From an uncultured Carboxylicivirga sp. (GTDB taxonomy: Bacteria > Bacteroidota > Bacteroidia > Bacteroidales > Marinilabiliaceae), in assembly GCA_947503525.1 (NCBI GenBank), contig CANNEA010000003.1:124001-188000 (forward strand): a stretch of 64,000 nt of DNA. The letters run 5' to 3'. The notes under the pieces were generated by a model. It ran no database searches, had not been told where the DNA came from, and worked only from the letters and a program-made list of their open reading frames with translations. This document shows, one piece after another, positions 55,841 to 62,972 of the stretch. The translations under genes and the position numbers were made by a program. Position 1 is the stretch's first letter; each line of letters starts with the position of its first letter.

Positions 55841-56170
55841 ATGGCACTCAAATCAGAACGCGATTATTGCCAAGAAAAACTCTATCGCGAACAAATTGTC
55901 ACCACTTTTGACCTTGTTGAATTCAAAGAGGTTCTTTTGAAAGACCTGGTGCGCATTATTGCCGATAACTACAGTTCCACACCCAAGAAATGGTTGAAGA
56001 GTTTTGAGGTCAGAAAACTTTTAGGCATCTCTCCGGGCACCCTCCAAAACCTTCGAACAACAGGCATACTGCCCTATACCAAAGTAGGCGGAATGATGTT
56101 TTACGAATACGCCGATATTCAAAAGATGCTAAATGACAATAAAGCGACTATGGAACAGTTCAAACAATGA
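55841..56170 (+). CDS. Excisionase-like helix-turn-helix protein
   Basis: A 109-residue protein with the MerR-like/excisionase winged helix (HTH_17) in its second half: WLKSFEVRKLLGISPGTLQN, then GILPYTKVGGMMFYEYADIQ. The start is ATG 55841, not the TTG 12 codons upstream. Such proteins sit beside rteC in Bacteroidota elements and act as excision factors or regulators. Its stop overlaps the start of the replication gene (ATGA), so both are translated together. It is one of the two genes of the element with no visible damage. Confidence 0.75.
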   Translation: MALKSERDYCQEKLYREQIVTTFDLVEFKEVLLKDLVRIIADNYSSTPKKWLKSFEVRKLLGISPGTLQNLRTTGILPYTKVGGMMFYEYADIQKMLNDNKATMEQFKQ

Positions 56171-56925
56171 ACTACATCAAACATATAAACGCTGTTTTGC
56201 ACTCTTTTGCACAAGATGTTCGCATTGTGCCCAGGCACATCAGTTTGTTTCTGGCCCTTTTTTACCTGTGGAATAAACTAAAATTCATCAATCCGATCCA
56301 TTTTGATCGAAATGAGTTGATGAGGCAGGGAAAGATAGGTTCGGTCAATACTTTCATCAAAACCATGAAAGAGCTGAATACCATGGGTTACCTGCGCTAT
56401 CAACCTTCACAAAGTGCCTATCGGTTATCCAGTGTCACTATTATCACTTTTGATACAAGCACTGATATAAGCACTGCTATTAGCAGTGGTACAAGCAGTG
56501 ATAATAGCACTGCTACAAGCGAGTTATTTCCTTTAAATAATAACTATAAAACTATTATAAACTTAAAAAACAATAATAAACAAATAACAAACAATAGAGA
56601 GCACGCGCCCGCGAAAGAAATCACTCCTTTTTCTAAAATTGAAAATTCAAATGAAACTAAAAGTAAAACATCCAAACGCTTTGTCAAGCCAAAGCTTGAA
56701 GAACTCAAAGTCTATTTTGCCAGCAAAGATCAGGATGAACTGGAAGCAGAACGCTTTATGAATCATTTTGACTCCAATGGCTGGAGAGTAGGGGGTAAGA
56801 GTCCCATGAAGGATTGGAAAGCTGCTGCCAGAAACTGGATACTGAACATTGAGAAGTATAGCAGATCTCAAAGCGATAACCATTTATCCACAAAAAACGA
56901 TAAAGACTATGGAGAGCCACTGTAA
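56167..56925 (+). CDS. Replication-initiation-like protein of the element (phage-O/DnaD-like)
   Basis: A 252-residue protein. Residues ~1-95 look like a winged-helix DNA-binding domain (RHISLFLALFYLWNKLKF, ELMRQGKIGSVNTFIKTMKE, YLRYQPSQSAYRL). A low-complexity Ser/Thr linker (~96-125) is encoded by 12-bp repeats. A C-terminal motif, about 195-232 (ERFMNHFDSNGWRVGG and MKDWKAAARNWI), is shared with phage replication O-type proteins. Its start overlaps the excisionase gene by 4 nt, and the ATPase pseudogene begins inside its 3' end (56909), an O/P-like or DnaC-like pairing. Function is by domain resemblance only. Confidence 0.65.
   Translation: MNYIKHINAVLHSFAQDVRIVPRHISLFLALFYLWNKLKFINPIHFDRNELMRQGKIGSVNTFIKTMKELNTMGYLRYQPSQSAYRLSSVTIITFDTSTDISTAISSGTSSDNSTATSELFPLNNNYKTIINLKNNNKQITNNREHAPAKEITPFSKIENSNETKSKTSKRFVKPKLEELKVYFASKDQDELEAERFMNHFDSNGWRVGGKSPMKDWKAAARNWILNIEKYSRSQSDNHLSTKNDKDYGEPL
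56455..56514 (+). repeat. Five in-register 12-bp repeats (iteron-like) inside the replication gene
   Basis: Units start at 56455, 56467, 56479, 56491 and 56503 with consensus A(C/T/A)(A/T)AGCA(C/G)TG(A/C/G)T; for example ACAAGCACTGAT and ATAAGCACTGCT. A partial sixth begins ACAAGC at 56515. They encode TSTD-ISTA-ISSG-TSSD-NSTA. Iterons within an initiator gene are the layout of the lambda-type origin, so this may be the element's replication origin. Confidence 0.6.
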
Positions 56926-57277
56926 ACCCATAAGATGGGAGAAAAACGGCTGGATGAATTATAGTTTCCCGGCCTGCTTATCCTAGTTGGATCATGCAGG
57001 TAAGAAACGTTTTGGGGATCAGTTTAAGATCCATAAAAAAGACCATGAACTGCTTTATAAACTCTTGATCTACGCCATTGGCGATAAGGAAAATATGAAG
57101 CTGAAAGACCTCATTCCAAACAAAGGCATATTGCTTTCGGGCCCTGTGGGGTGCGGCAAAACAAGCCTGATGCAACTTATCAATACCTTCTTCCCAAAGG
57201 AAAAACAGTATGTTGTTCGCTCAGCCCGAGAGGTCTGTTTTGCCTTTGTCAGGCAAGGCTATCAGCTGCTAAGTTAA
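56909..57277 (+). pseudogene. P-loop ATPase of the element, nonsense-interrupted and 3'-truncated
   Basis: From ATG 56909 the frame reads MESHCKPIRWEKNGWMNYSF and PACLS, then TAG (56984-56986), then LDHAGKKRFGDQFKIHKKDH... with Walker A GPVGCGKTS and ends ...FVRQGYQLLS at a TAA. The TAG interrupts an otherwise continuous frame. The protein stops soon after Walker A with no Walker B segment, so the C-terminal half is lost. Intact relatives are DnaC-like ATPases encoded after the replication gene in Bacteroidota elements. The 5' end overlaps the replication gene by 17 nt. Confidence 0.68.
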
Positions 57278-57378
57278 TACACAACCTTTAGACATACTTC
57301 CCACGGCCCATTGTCAAAAGGACTTACATAAAGCTTCACTTTTCCCAATAAGACGCTTAGGCGTAAGGCCTTCCCGTT

Positions 57379-57468
57379 AAAGGCATCATAGGATCATCGG
57401 CGAAGACAAGCTTCCCGGAGCCAGCCAAGCCTTGCTTGTCCTCACCTCTTCACCAAAGATGCCCTTTT
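57379..57468 (+). other. GC-rich nested stem-loop in the element
   Basis: AAAGGCATC (57379-57387) can pair with GATGCC-CTTTT (57458-57468), one bulged C, enclosing GACAAGC (57405-57411) with GCTTGTC (57434-57440). Base composition is clearly richer in G+C than the flanks. It could be a structured RNA, a transfer-origin structure or the scar of the lost ATPase 3' end. Confidence 0.35.
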
Positions 57469-57488
57469 AATAGCCAATTAAACCTGTT

Positions 57489-57608
57489 TTAAGCCATGCA
57501 TTTCTTATACGCTTTAGCAAAGTTATTGTCCGGTCGGCGATGTGCAAAAGCGTTCGGCATAAACCCGCCATTGATGCGCATTGCGATTAATTGATGACCA
57601 AAACACAT
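57489..57608 (-). CDS. Short conserved-looking ORF, 39 residues, unknown
   Basis: Minus strand from ATG 57608 to TAA 57489. The product is MCFGHQLIAMRINGG, FMPNAFAHRRPD and NNFAKAYKKCMA in succession. The frame stays open upstream of the ATG for about 37 more codons (YYPFDIKTDVLLKAFLPI...). I have an unverified impression that similar short frames occur in other Bacteroidota mobile elements, which may reflect conserved DNA rather than a real protein. No function can be given. Confidence 0.25.
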   Translation of the reverse strand: MCFGHQLIAMRINGGFMPNAFAHRRPDNNFAKAYKKCMA

Positions 57609-57999
57609 GTACTTTTGCAGTTTTTTAAAGTGAAGATTTATTGGTAAGAAAGCCTTTAAAAGCACATCAGTTTTGATGTCAAAGGGGTAATACCCATCAA
57701 TCCTTGCCCACGCGCAGGCTATTTATCTCCGCTTCCTTTTGCAGCCTACGCCTCCCTTTTAATAAAAGTGGCTTAAGCGATAAAGAAATGCAACAATATG
57801 TTTCATTATGCCTTTTAGAGGAGTCAAAACACTTCAAAACCTTTGCTTTGAAATAAAAAAGCCCAACTTGGGAAAAACCAAAACCATCATAGATGGCTTA
57901 TTTATTATCAAAAAAGAATAAAACCAATCAAGTTTAATGCGAATCGAGTCGATTGATAAATTCAAATTAGACCTAAACACTGCAAGAAAAATAATTTCA

Positions 58000-58021
58000 C
58001 CCAAGTTGGTATGAACTTGGG
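58000..58021 (+). repeat. Inverted repeat CCCAAGTT - 6 nt - AACTTGGG
   Basis: Perfect 8-bp arms at 58000-58007 and 58014-58021, followed by AAAAATGG, about 140 nt before mobC. It is related to the CCCAACTTGGG palindromes at 55756-55766 and 57862-57872. The second and third sites share AACTTGGGAAAAA. Candidate operator or relaxosome-binding site. Confidence 0.45.
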
Positions 58022-58162
58022 AAAAATGGAACCAAGAATTGATAAATTTGCCTTAAAAAATAGTGAAATATAAACTTCTACGAAGTGAATGCAAGATGTG
58101 TTTTTTAGTACCTAAAAAACATTTGGTCTTGCCCTCCGGGGGTGTCAAAAAAATGAGTTGAG

Positions 58163-58543
58163 ATGCGACCAAAATTAGATGATAAAGATAAACGAAATAT
58201 CCAACTGAAAGTTTACATAACAGCTGAAGAAAAACGCAAAATAACGGAGACTTATCGTTCTGAGCGGATCTGTTCTTTAAGTGAATTTGTCAGGCAACGA
58301 GTACTCAAAAAGCGACTTAAGAAACATTTAGAAGTGAGTGAAGAATTTGTTTTTGTCTTTTGAACCCTGGACTATGATCTGACAAAGATTGGTACTAACC
58401 TCAATCAGATCGCTCATAAACTTAATGCCTATAACACATATATTCTCAGCACAGAAGATAAGGAGGTGTTTAATGGCTGTTTTAGATTACTTAGGGACTG
58501 TAGAAAAGCCTTGGAAAAGCATATGATAGTTATGGATTTATAG
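58163..58543 (+). pseudogene. mobC-like relaxosome accessory gene with an in-frame TGA
   Basis: ATG 58163 opens a ribbon-helix-helix-like domain (IQLKVYITAEEKRKITETY, SLSEFVRQRVL) that ends FVFVF at TGA 58361-58363. The same frame continues without another stop as TLDYDLTKIGTNLNQIAHKL, NAYNTYIL... RLLRDCRKALEKHM to TAG 58543. The second part (KIGTNLNQIAHKLN) is the classic C-terminal MobC signature. Total length of 127 codons is normal for the family, so one nonsense codon is the only visible lesion. MobC assists the relaxase at oriT, and no relaxase gene follows. Confidence 0.68.
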
Positions 58544-58582
58544 AAAAGTGATAGCCAATCATCAAAAGAATAGATAATAAAA

Positions 58583-58614
58583 TACCTCGTTATTAGTATT
58601 CCAATGACGAGGTA
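58583..58614. terminator. Hairpin terminator between mobC and integrase
   Basis: TACCTCGT (58583-58590) pairs with ACGAGGTA (58607-58614) in the 213-nt gap between the mobC remnant and the convergent integrase. Apart from this, the gap is AT-rich with no gene. Confidence 0.55.
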
Positions 58615-58756
58615 ATTTGAGTTTTAGAAAACAGGTATGGTATTGTAATATTTGAAATAGTGAATTGAATAAAAAAACACCAAATTTCTTAAGTTAGTAG
58701 AGCTATAAATGTCAGAAATTCAATTTTGCATTCTTATTAGATACTCAGGTATCATT

Positions 58757-59962
58757 TTACATACCTAATTTTCTTTGAAGAGTCATCATATCCTCCGATA
58801 TTTTATTCTCAAGCACTCGTGCATATATTTGTGTTATTTTAAGGGATTTATGTCCTAAGATCTTAGATACAGTTTCAATAGGTACACCATTCGATAAAGT
58901 TACAGTTGTGGCAAAAGTGTGTCTGGCCATATGCATGGTCAGGTTTTTATTGATATTACAGATGGTAGCCAATTCTTTTAAATAACTATTAAGTTTTTGG
59001 TTAGACGCAACGGGTAAAATTTTGCCTTTTAATAGTGGTTCCGGATAGTCAGCATATCTTTTAATAATTTCAATGGCGTTGGGGAATAATGGTATACTAC
59101 ATTGCGACTTGGTTTTGGTACGATTGATAATAATCCATTTATTACCATCATTACGCACCTGTATATGGGTGGACTTTAGCTTGGAGATATCAGAATATGC
59201 CAATCCTGTGTAGCAGGAAAAAATAAAAATATCCCGAACTACAGCAAGCCGTTCCAATACAATAACTTTAGTTTCGAGCCGTTCTAATTCATCTTTTGTT
59301 AAAAATTCTCTATGTGTTTCTTCTAATTTTACTCTAAACTGATGGTATGGATTCTTTTGTAAAAAATCCATAGAGATTGCCAAATTAATAACTCTTTTAA
59401 AATGTTTATGGTAATTCCAAGCTGTGTTTTGGTGTACTCTGTATGTAGCCTTTAAAAACATATCAAACTGATTAAGAAAGTTGTAATCTACTGATGCAAT
59501 AGGCACATCTTTTTTTCTAAGTTGCTTTTTTATGAATTCAGCTAGTTTTTTTCTGGATACACGGTAATGTTTTAATGTTTCATAAGCGTAACCATGGCCA
59601 AGGTTATTCTCGATTGTTTTTAGGTAGTAGTCAAATATTTCGATGAGACCTTTTGAGTTACTTTTTCCCAAATATTCATTTTTAATATCGGTAACATCGA
59701 ATTCTTTACCTGATGAAACTAGTCGATTATAAATGTCTTGAATATTCGTTTGCATTTTTCTAAGTCAGGTGTTATAAGTAAAGGCTGTTTCAGATTCCTC
59801 ATTTATTAATTGCCTTACTTCATCCCAGTTTTCAGCTTTTGTGGAAATACCGGTGGAAATTTCCACTCTATTTTTATTATAAGTGATGCGCACACAAATA
59901 GGGCTGGTTCCGTTTTTTCGTACTATCTTTTTCTTGAGTACATAATTTGAATAAAACCTCAT
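58757..59962 (-). pseudogene. Tyrosine integrase of the element, split by an in-frame TGA
   Basis: From ATG 59962 the minus strand gives an arm-binding N-terminus (MRFYSNYVLKKKIVRKNG, PICVRITYNKNRVEISTG, WDEVRQLI) ending TAFTYNT at TGA 59767-59765. The same frame goes on as LRKMQTNIQDIYNRLVSS through a SAM-like core-binding domain to the catalytic domain: CYTGLAYSDISKL, HMARHTFATT, GHKSLKITQIYARV (His-x-x-Arg, His and Tyr). As in IntDOT-type enzymes the first catalytic Arg is not at its usual place. Total length of about 400 codons is normal. The 332-residue downstream part could in principle start at ATG 59755 but lacks the arm-binding domain. Confidence 0.75.
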
Positions 59963-59983
59963 AATAACAAATTTGTGGTTTCA

Positions 59984-60132
59984 AGGTACCTATAAGGTAC
60001 CTGCGGAAAAATGCAATGTTTTTTCCTTAAAACCAAGTTCAAAATACATCAAAATGAGTCAAAATGAATGCTGATATACAATGTGTTATCCTTCTCAAGG
60101 TACCTATTTCTTAGAATAATGACTAGGTACCT
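59984..60132. repeat. Four AGGTACCT palindromes and three TCAAAAT repeats between integrase and tRNA-Leu
   Basis: AGGTACCT occurs at 59984-59991, 59995-60002 (11 bp apart), 60098-60105 and 60125-60132 (27 bp apart). Between them TCAAAAT occurs at 60039-60045, 60049-60055 and 60059-60065, spaced exactly 10 bp. Helically phased repeats just upstream of an integrase gene are the usual look of integrase/excisionase arm sites, so this is the probable attachment region. Confidence 0.5.
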
Positions 60133-60158
60133 TATTTTATGGAGACTGTAAAAACGAC

Positions 60159-60192
60159 AAAAGCGCCTAAAACATTAGTTTTAAGCGCTTTT
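60159..60192 (-). terminator. Terminator downstream of tRNA-Leu
   Basis: On the minus strand AAAAGCGCTTAAAAC pairs with GTTTTAGGCGCTTTT around a short loop, with one C bulge, and a run of T follows a few bases later (GTCGTTTTT). It lies 24 nt beyond the 3' end of tRNA-Leu. Confidence 0.7.
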
Positions 60193-60215
60193 GGTTCTAG
60201 TTGAATCTAGATGGG

Positions 60216-60299
60216 TGCCCAGAGCGGGACTCGAACCCGCACGCCCTAACGGACACATGGCCCTCAACCATGCCTGTCTACCAATTTCAGCACCTGGGC
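60216..60299 (-). tRNA. tRNA-Leu (anticodon GAG)
   Basis: Minus strand GCCCAGGTGCTGAAATTGGT starts a class II tRNA. The anticodon arm is CATGG-TTGAGGG-CCATG, giving GAG. A long variable arm (TGTCCGTTAGGGC region) and the T arm GCGGGTTCGAGTCCCGC follow. The acceptor closes GCCCAGG with TCTGGGC and discriminator A. CCA is not encoded (ACCC follows). The mobile element's integrase lies on the 3' side of this gene, so it is the likely integration target. Confidence 0.93.
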
Positions 60300-60307
60300 A
60301 AATTAAA

Positions 60308-60328
60308 AAAGGAAGCATTACTTCCTTT
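60308..60328 (-). terminator. Hairpin between the two tRNA genes
   Basis: On the minus strand AAAGGAAG TAATG CTTCCTTT is followed by TTTAATT, an intrinsic-terminator form, between tRNA-Gly and tRNA-Leu. It may separate the two or act as a processing hairpin. Confidence 0.5.
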
Positions 60329-60347
60329 CTTAATCTTAAAGAAGATG

Positions 60348-60420
<73 letters not shown>

Positions 60421-60431
60421 GATTGCGTGTG

Positions 60432-60439
60432 CAAAAATA
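60432..60439 (-). promoter_or_regulatory. Predicted -7 box of the tRNA-Gly/tRNA-Leu transcript
   Basis: On the minus strand TATTTTTG fits the Bacteroidota TAnnTTTG box and ends 11 nt before the 5' end of tRNA-Gly, the right distance for a start just upstream of the tRNA. No clear -33 element is seen. Confidence 0.5.
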
Positions 60440-60507
60440 TAAAAAATACTTTTTTGACCATAAGATTAATATGTCTTTTTTATTCGAGCTTCAATTCTTT
60501 TTCTTTC

Positions 60508-61557
60508 TTAGCGTACTTTGCTTACAAAAGTACGACGAATGCTGCTCTTGCGATCTAACTTTGAGTAGAAGTCTTCAATTTGCTGAAGACATAGTTGTTT
60601 GCATGTAACTGATAAATAAGGGAAGTCTAATATCAGGTTTAGTAATTCTTCCTTTTTGTCCTGATAATGTTGAATTGAATTCTGTAATTGGTCGCAATCC
60701 ACTCTAAAGCCCTGATAAATCATTTCTTCCTCCTCTTCTCCAATTATTTGTTGTCTGTATGGCGGATTACTGAATGAAGACATGTCAAAATCGAAAGGAA
60801 CTGCAAACGGTGGGGTATGGGTTCCTTCTCTCAAAAGGACTACATTATGTAGTTTGGGTACAGACCAATCCTTATTACCTATCAAGTATTCAAACATGGC
60901 CATTCTAATCATTTCTTCCCTTTCCAGCTGTTCCATTGATAAATTCAATGCAGCTAAATTTTCGCATGATAGCCGCTTACTTAAGGTTTCATCATCTTCA
61001 ATTAAAAAACCAATTTGCTTAATCGTATTCCCGGTATTAATATCAATATAAGTGACCCTTGTTAACCTTACGTTAAGGCTGTTTGGACTGATAATATTGT
61101 ATAGTCGGTAAGCCAGATATTCTCGATAAACACTGTTAAGCATCTCAGAATTATCTTCTCTGCAATGTGTAACTAATTTTAGTTTTTTGTTATTTTCAAA
61201 AATGGAATTTGCAATTTCCTTATTCTTAAACTTTAATCGAAGAGGCGGAAAATCACAAGTCTCAGCTTTTAATCTGTAATTACCTCTAACTTTAATTTCT
61301 GACTTAATCTTGTTTAATTCAGAAGCATGATTTTCAAATGAGATTTCTCCATCGATATATTCCATATGTCGATCTCTATTAGAAATCAAATAATTGATAT
61401 CAGTTCTAATAGTTAATTCGAGAGTTTCGTGTTGGCTGAATAATAAAGTATCTGCTGGTTCGGATGAATTAATACCTAATAAAGGTAGGTTACCAGTAAA
61501 AGTAAAAACGAATAATAAGAATGATAATTTAAGAATCATCTTCAACATCAGCTCCAT
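60508..61557 (-). CDS. CotH-kinase-like secreted protein
   Basis: A 349-residue protein with an N-terminal hydrophobic signal (MILKLSFLLFVFTFTG; the ATG at 61539 is a good alternative start, since the longest frame overlaps DUF4956 by 29 nt). IKVRGNYRLKAETCDFPPLR and KLKLVTHC resemble the N-terminal lobe of CotH-type atypical kinases. YLIGNKDWSVPKLHN and VPFDFDMSSF match their catalytic Asp-Trp...His-Asn and metal-binding Asp-Phe-Asp segments. CotH kinases phosphorylate proteins or surface components outside the cytoplasm. It forms an operon with DUF4956 and VTC genes, a combination known from many bacteria but with an unsettled role. Confidence 0.65.
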   Translation of the reverse strand: MELMLKMILKLSFLLFVFTFTGNLPLLGINSSEPADTLLFSQHETLELTIRTDINYLISNRDRHMEYIDGEISFENHASELNKIKSEIKVRGNYRLKAETCDFPPLRLKFKNKEIANSIFENNKKLKLVTHCREDNSEMLNSVYREYLAYRLYNIISPNSLNVRLTRVTYIDINTGNTIKQIGFLIEDDETLSKRLSCENLAALNLSMEQLEREEMIRMAMFEYLIGNKDWSVPKLHNVVLLREGTHTPPFAVPFDFDMSSFSNPPYRQQIIGEEEEEMIYQGFRVDCDQLQNSIQHYQDKKEELLNLILDFPYLSVTCKQLCLQQIEDFYSKLDRKSSIRRTFVSKVR

Positions 61558-62191
61558 TTATAACTTCAAAATCGGACAAAATCCCAGCTGTATTAATGGA
61601 AGAAAAATAAACCGTTAATACAGCAGTATCTTTCAAAAAATCAATGTGTCCAATTTCAACTTTGTGAATAACTAGTCCTGTTCGTTTATGCAAATCGGCC
61701 ATCAGGCTTTCTTTGTTTTCAGGCCTTAATAACTCAATCTTTTCATAAACTATGGTCTTCCTTTGTTCTCCCTTATTCATCCATAGTTTTTCCATTAAGA
61801 AAGCTAAGGCAACAAATACAACATTTGTTATGAGAACTTCGGGATAAAGGTATTCTTCAAGGGAAACTGCATTTATTACGGCAATAGCTATTAGTAGAAA
61901 CAAATAAGTCATTTCCCTAATTGGAATTGTCGATGTCCTGTATCTGATTATTCCAAAAATAGCGAAAAGCCCCAAAGCGAATCCCAATTCGAGCTCAACA
62001 GAGGCCAAAAAGAAAGTCATAAAAAACACCGTATTGCTAATTAGAGCAAACGTGAAAACATATTCTTTACGCCTTGCAGATGGGAAATAAATACCCCAAA
62101 CAAGTATGGCCAGAACTATAAAATTAAAAACAAATCGAACAACTAAACTTAATAAAACCGAATCGTTGGTGGTTTCAAATATCATATTCAT
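61529..62191 (-). CDS. DUF4956 family membrane protein
   Basis: A 220-residue protein with about four to five transmembrane helices in the first ~135 residues (FNFIVLAILVWGIYF, FALISNTVFFMTFFLASVEL, GFALGLFAIFGIIRYRT, YLFLLIAIAVINAV, ITNVVFVALAFLME). A soluble C-terminal domain follows, beginning about KTIVYEKIELL. GLFAIFGIIRYRTSTIPIRE is the signature of DUF4956. It begins 4 nt after the VTC-domain gene, so the two are translationally linked. It is probably the membrane partner of the VTC protein in a polyphosphate or surface-polymer process, inferred from the recurring gene pairing. Confidence 0.85.
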   Translation of the reverse strand: MNMIFETTNDSVLLSLVVRFVFNFIVLAILVWGIYFPSARRKEYVFTFALISNTVFFMTFFLASVELELGFALGLFAIFGIIRYRTSTIPIREMTYLFLLIAIAVINAVSLEEYLYPEVLITNVVFVALAFLMEKLWMNKGEQRKTIVYEKIELLRPENKESLMADLHKRTGLVIHKVEIGHIDFLKDTAVLTVYFSSINTAGILSDFEVINGADVEDDS

Positions 62192-62195
62192 TTAT

Positions 62196-62972
62196 TTATA
62201 CCACTAACGCAAGGCGTCTGTTTTCTTTTGCCATTAAACTGTCAACCTTACGTAAGCGAGGTTTAAACCTGTTATATTTCACTCCGTCGTTCAAAGCTAC
62301 AGTTCCTAGACAATATTTACTAATAGATAAGGGCAAAAAACCTTGTTCTTTTATTGTGCGTGCAAAAGTCGAAAACACGTCTTCACGATTTCTTTTTATT
62401 TCAACAATAACACAATTATTGATATTTAAATTTTTCGTATCGTTCGCGAAAGACATGTTTAGGTCAATCGTAATGCGTTCGCAAACATTCTTATTAACTA
62501 ATGTTATTCGTTTAAATTCACTGGTTAATGTTGGAGACAGATCTTCTGCAAAGTACGGTGTATTTTCATGAATGAAATTTTGATTAATACCGTCTAATTG
62601 ACGGTCAAATCTATCAACAGCTATTCGTTGCTTATGTGTGCGGTTTTTTTCCTTTAGCTTAATTTCAAGAAACTGATCTCCGCTTTCTGCATATTCGCGA
62701 TACCTTACCTTATACCTTCGTTTTTTACCATTGTGATGTTCGTGATACATGGTAAGATTTTCAGTATCGTAATATGTGGTTTTATATGATAACAGTCGTT
62801 CATTAGCAATTTCAACAACGTCGTAATCTTCTATGTGTGAAGAAAGAGTTGATACTAATGCTTCAGGTGACAATAGAAATTTGGTATCTATTCTATTCAG
62901 CAATTTAACCCTACCCGTATCTTCCAAGTGGATTGAATCATAAAAACTTATAAGGTCCCTTACAATTTTCAT
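62196..62972 (-). CDS. VTC-domain (polyphosphate polymerase-like) protein
   Basis: A 258-residue cytoplasmic protein with the CYTH/VTC tunnel fold. LNRIDTKFLLSPEAL, TTYYDTENLTMYHEHHNGKK, RRYKVRYREY, FLEIKLKEKNRTHKQRI and CVIVEIKRNR supply the alternating basic and acidic residues that hold triphosphate and metal in yeast Vtc4. SKYCLGTVAL is the usual C-terminal mark. Bacterial homologues are annotated as polyphosphate polymerase-like, though activity has rarely been shown. It is the first gene of a three-gene minus-strand operon with DUF4956 and the CotH-like protein. Confidence 0.87.
   Translation of the reverse strand: MKIVRDLISFYDSIHLEDTGRVKLLNRIDTKFLLSPEALVSTLSSHIEDYDVVEIANERLLSYKTTYYDTENLTMYHEHHNGKKRRYKVRYREYAESGDQFLEIKLKEKNRTHKQRIAVDRFDRQLDGINQNFIHENTPYFAEDLSPTLTSEFKRITLVNKNVCERITIDLNMSFANDTKNLNINNCVIVEIKRNREDVFSTFARTIKEQGFLPLSISKYCLGTVALNDGVKYNRFKPRLRKVDSLMAKENRRLALVV

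Larger units (their letters stand above)
57278..58162. other. 885-nt largely non-coding core of the element (possible oriT region)
   Basis: No long frame on either strand. It contains a GC-rich nested hairpin (57379-57468), a short minus-strand frame (57489-57608), CCCAACTTGGG at 57862-57872, the inverted repeat CCCAAGTT/AACTTGGG at 58000-58021, and a G/C-rich CCCTCCGGGGG at 58132-58142 just before mobC. The region before mobC is where mobilizable elements of this group usually carry oriT, which I propose here without proof. Confidence 0.4.
55066..59962. mobile_element. Decayed mobilizable/integrative element (RteC, Xis-like, Rep-like, ATPase, MobC, integrase)
   Basis: Gene content and order match the small RteC-associated mobilizable elements of Bacteroidota: rteC (minus), HTH excisionase, replication protein, P-loop ATPase, mobC, and a tyrosine integrase (minus) at the tRNA-proximal end. 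Only the excisionase and replication genes are intact. The relaxase expected after mobC is missing. Boundaries are given by the outermost recognised genes because no direct repeat marking attL/attR was found by eye; the true ends may reach about 54910 and 60215. Confidence 0.75.

Noticed and set aside
55066-59962. Genome-wide recoding of TAG or TGA as sense codons
   Set aside because: Intact genes in this window end properly at TGA (1528-1530, 56168-56170) and TAG (end of GH2 at 4597), so both are true stops in this genome; the in-frame stops are confined to the element.
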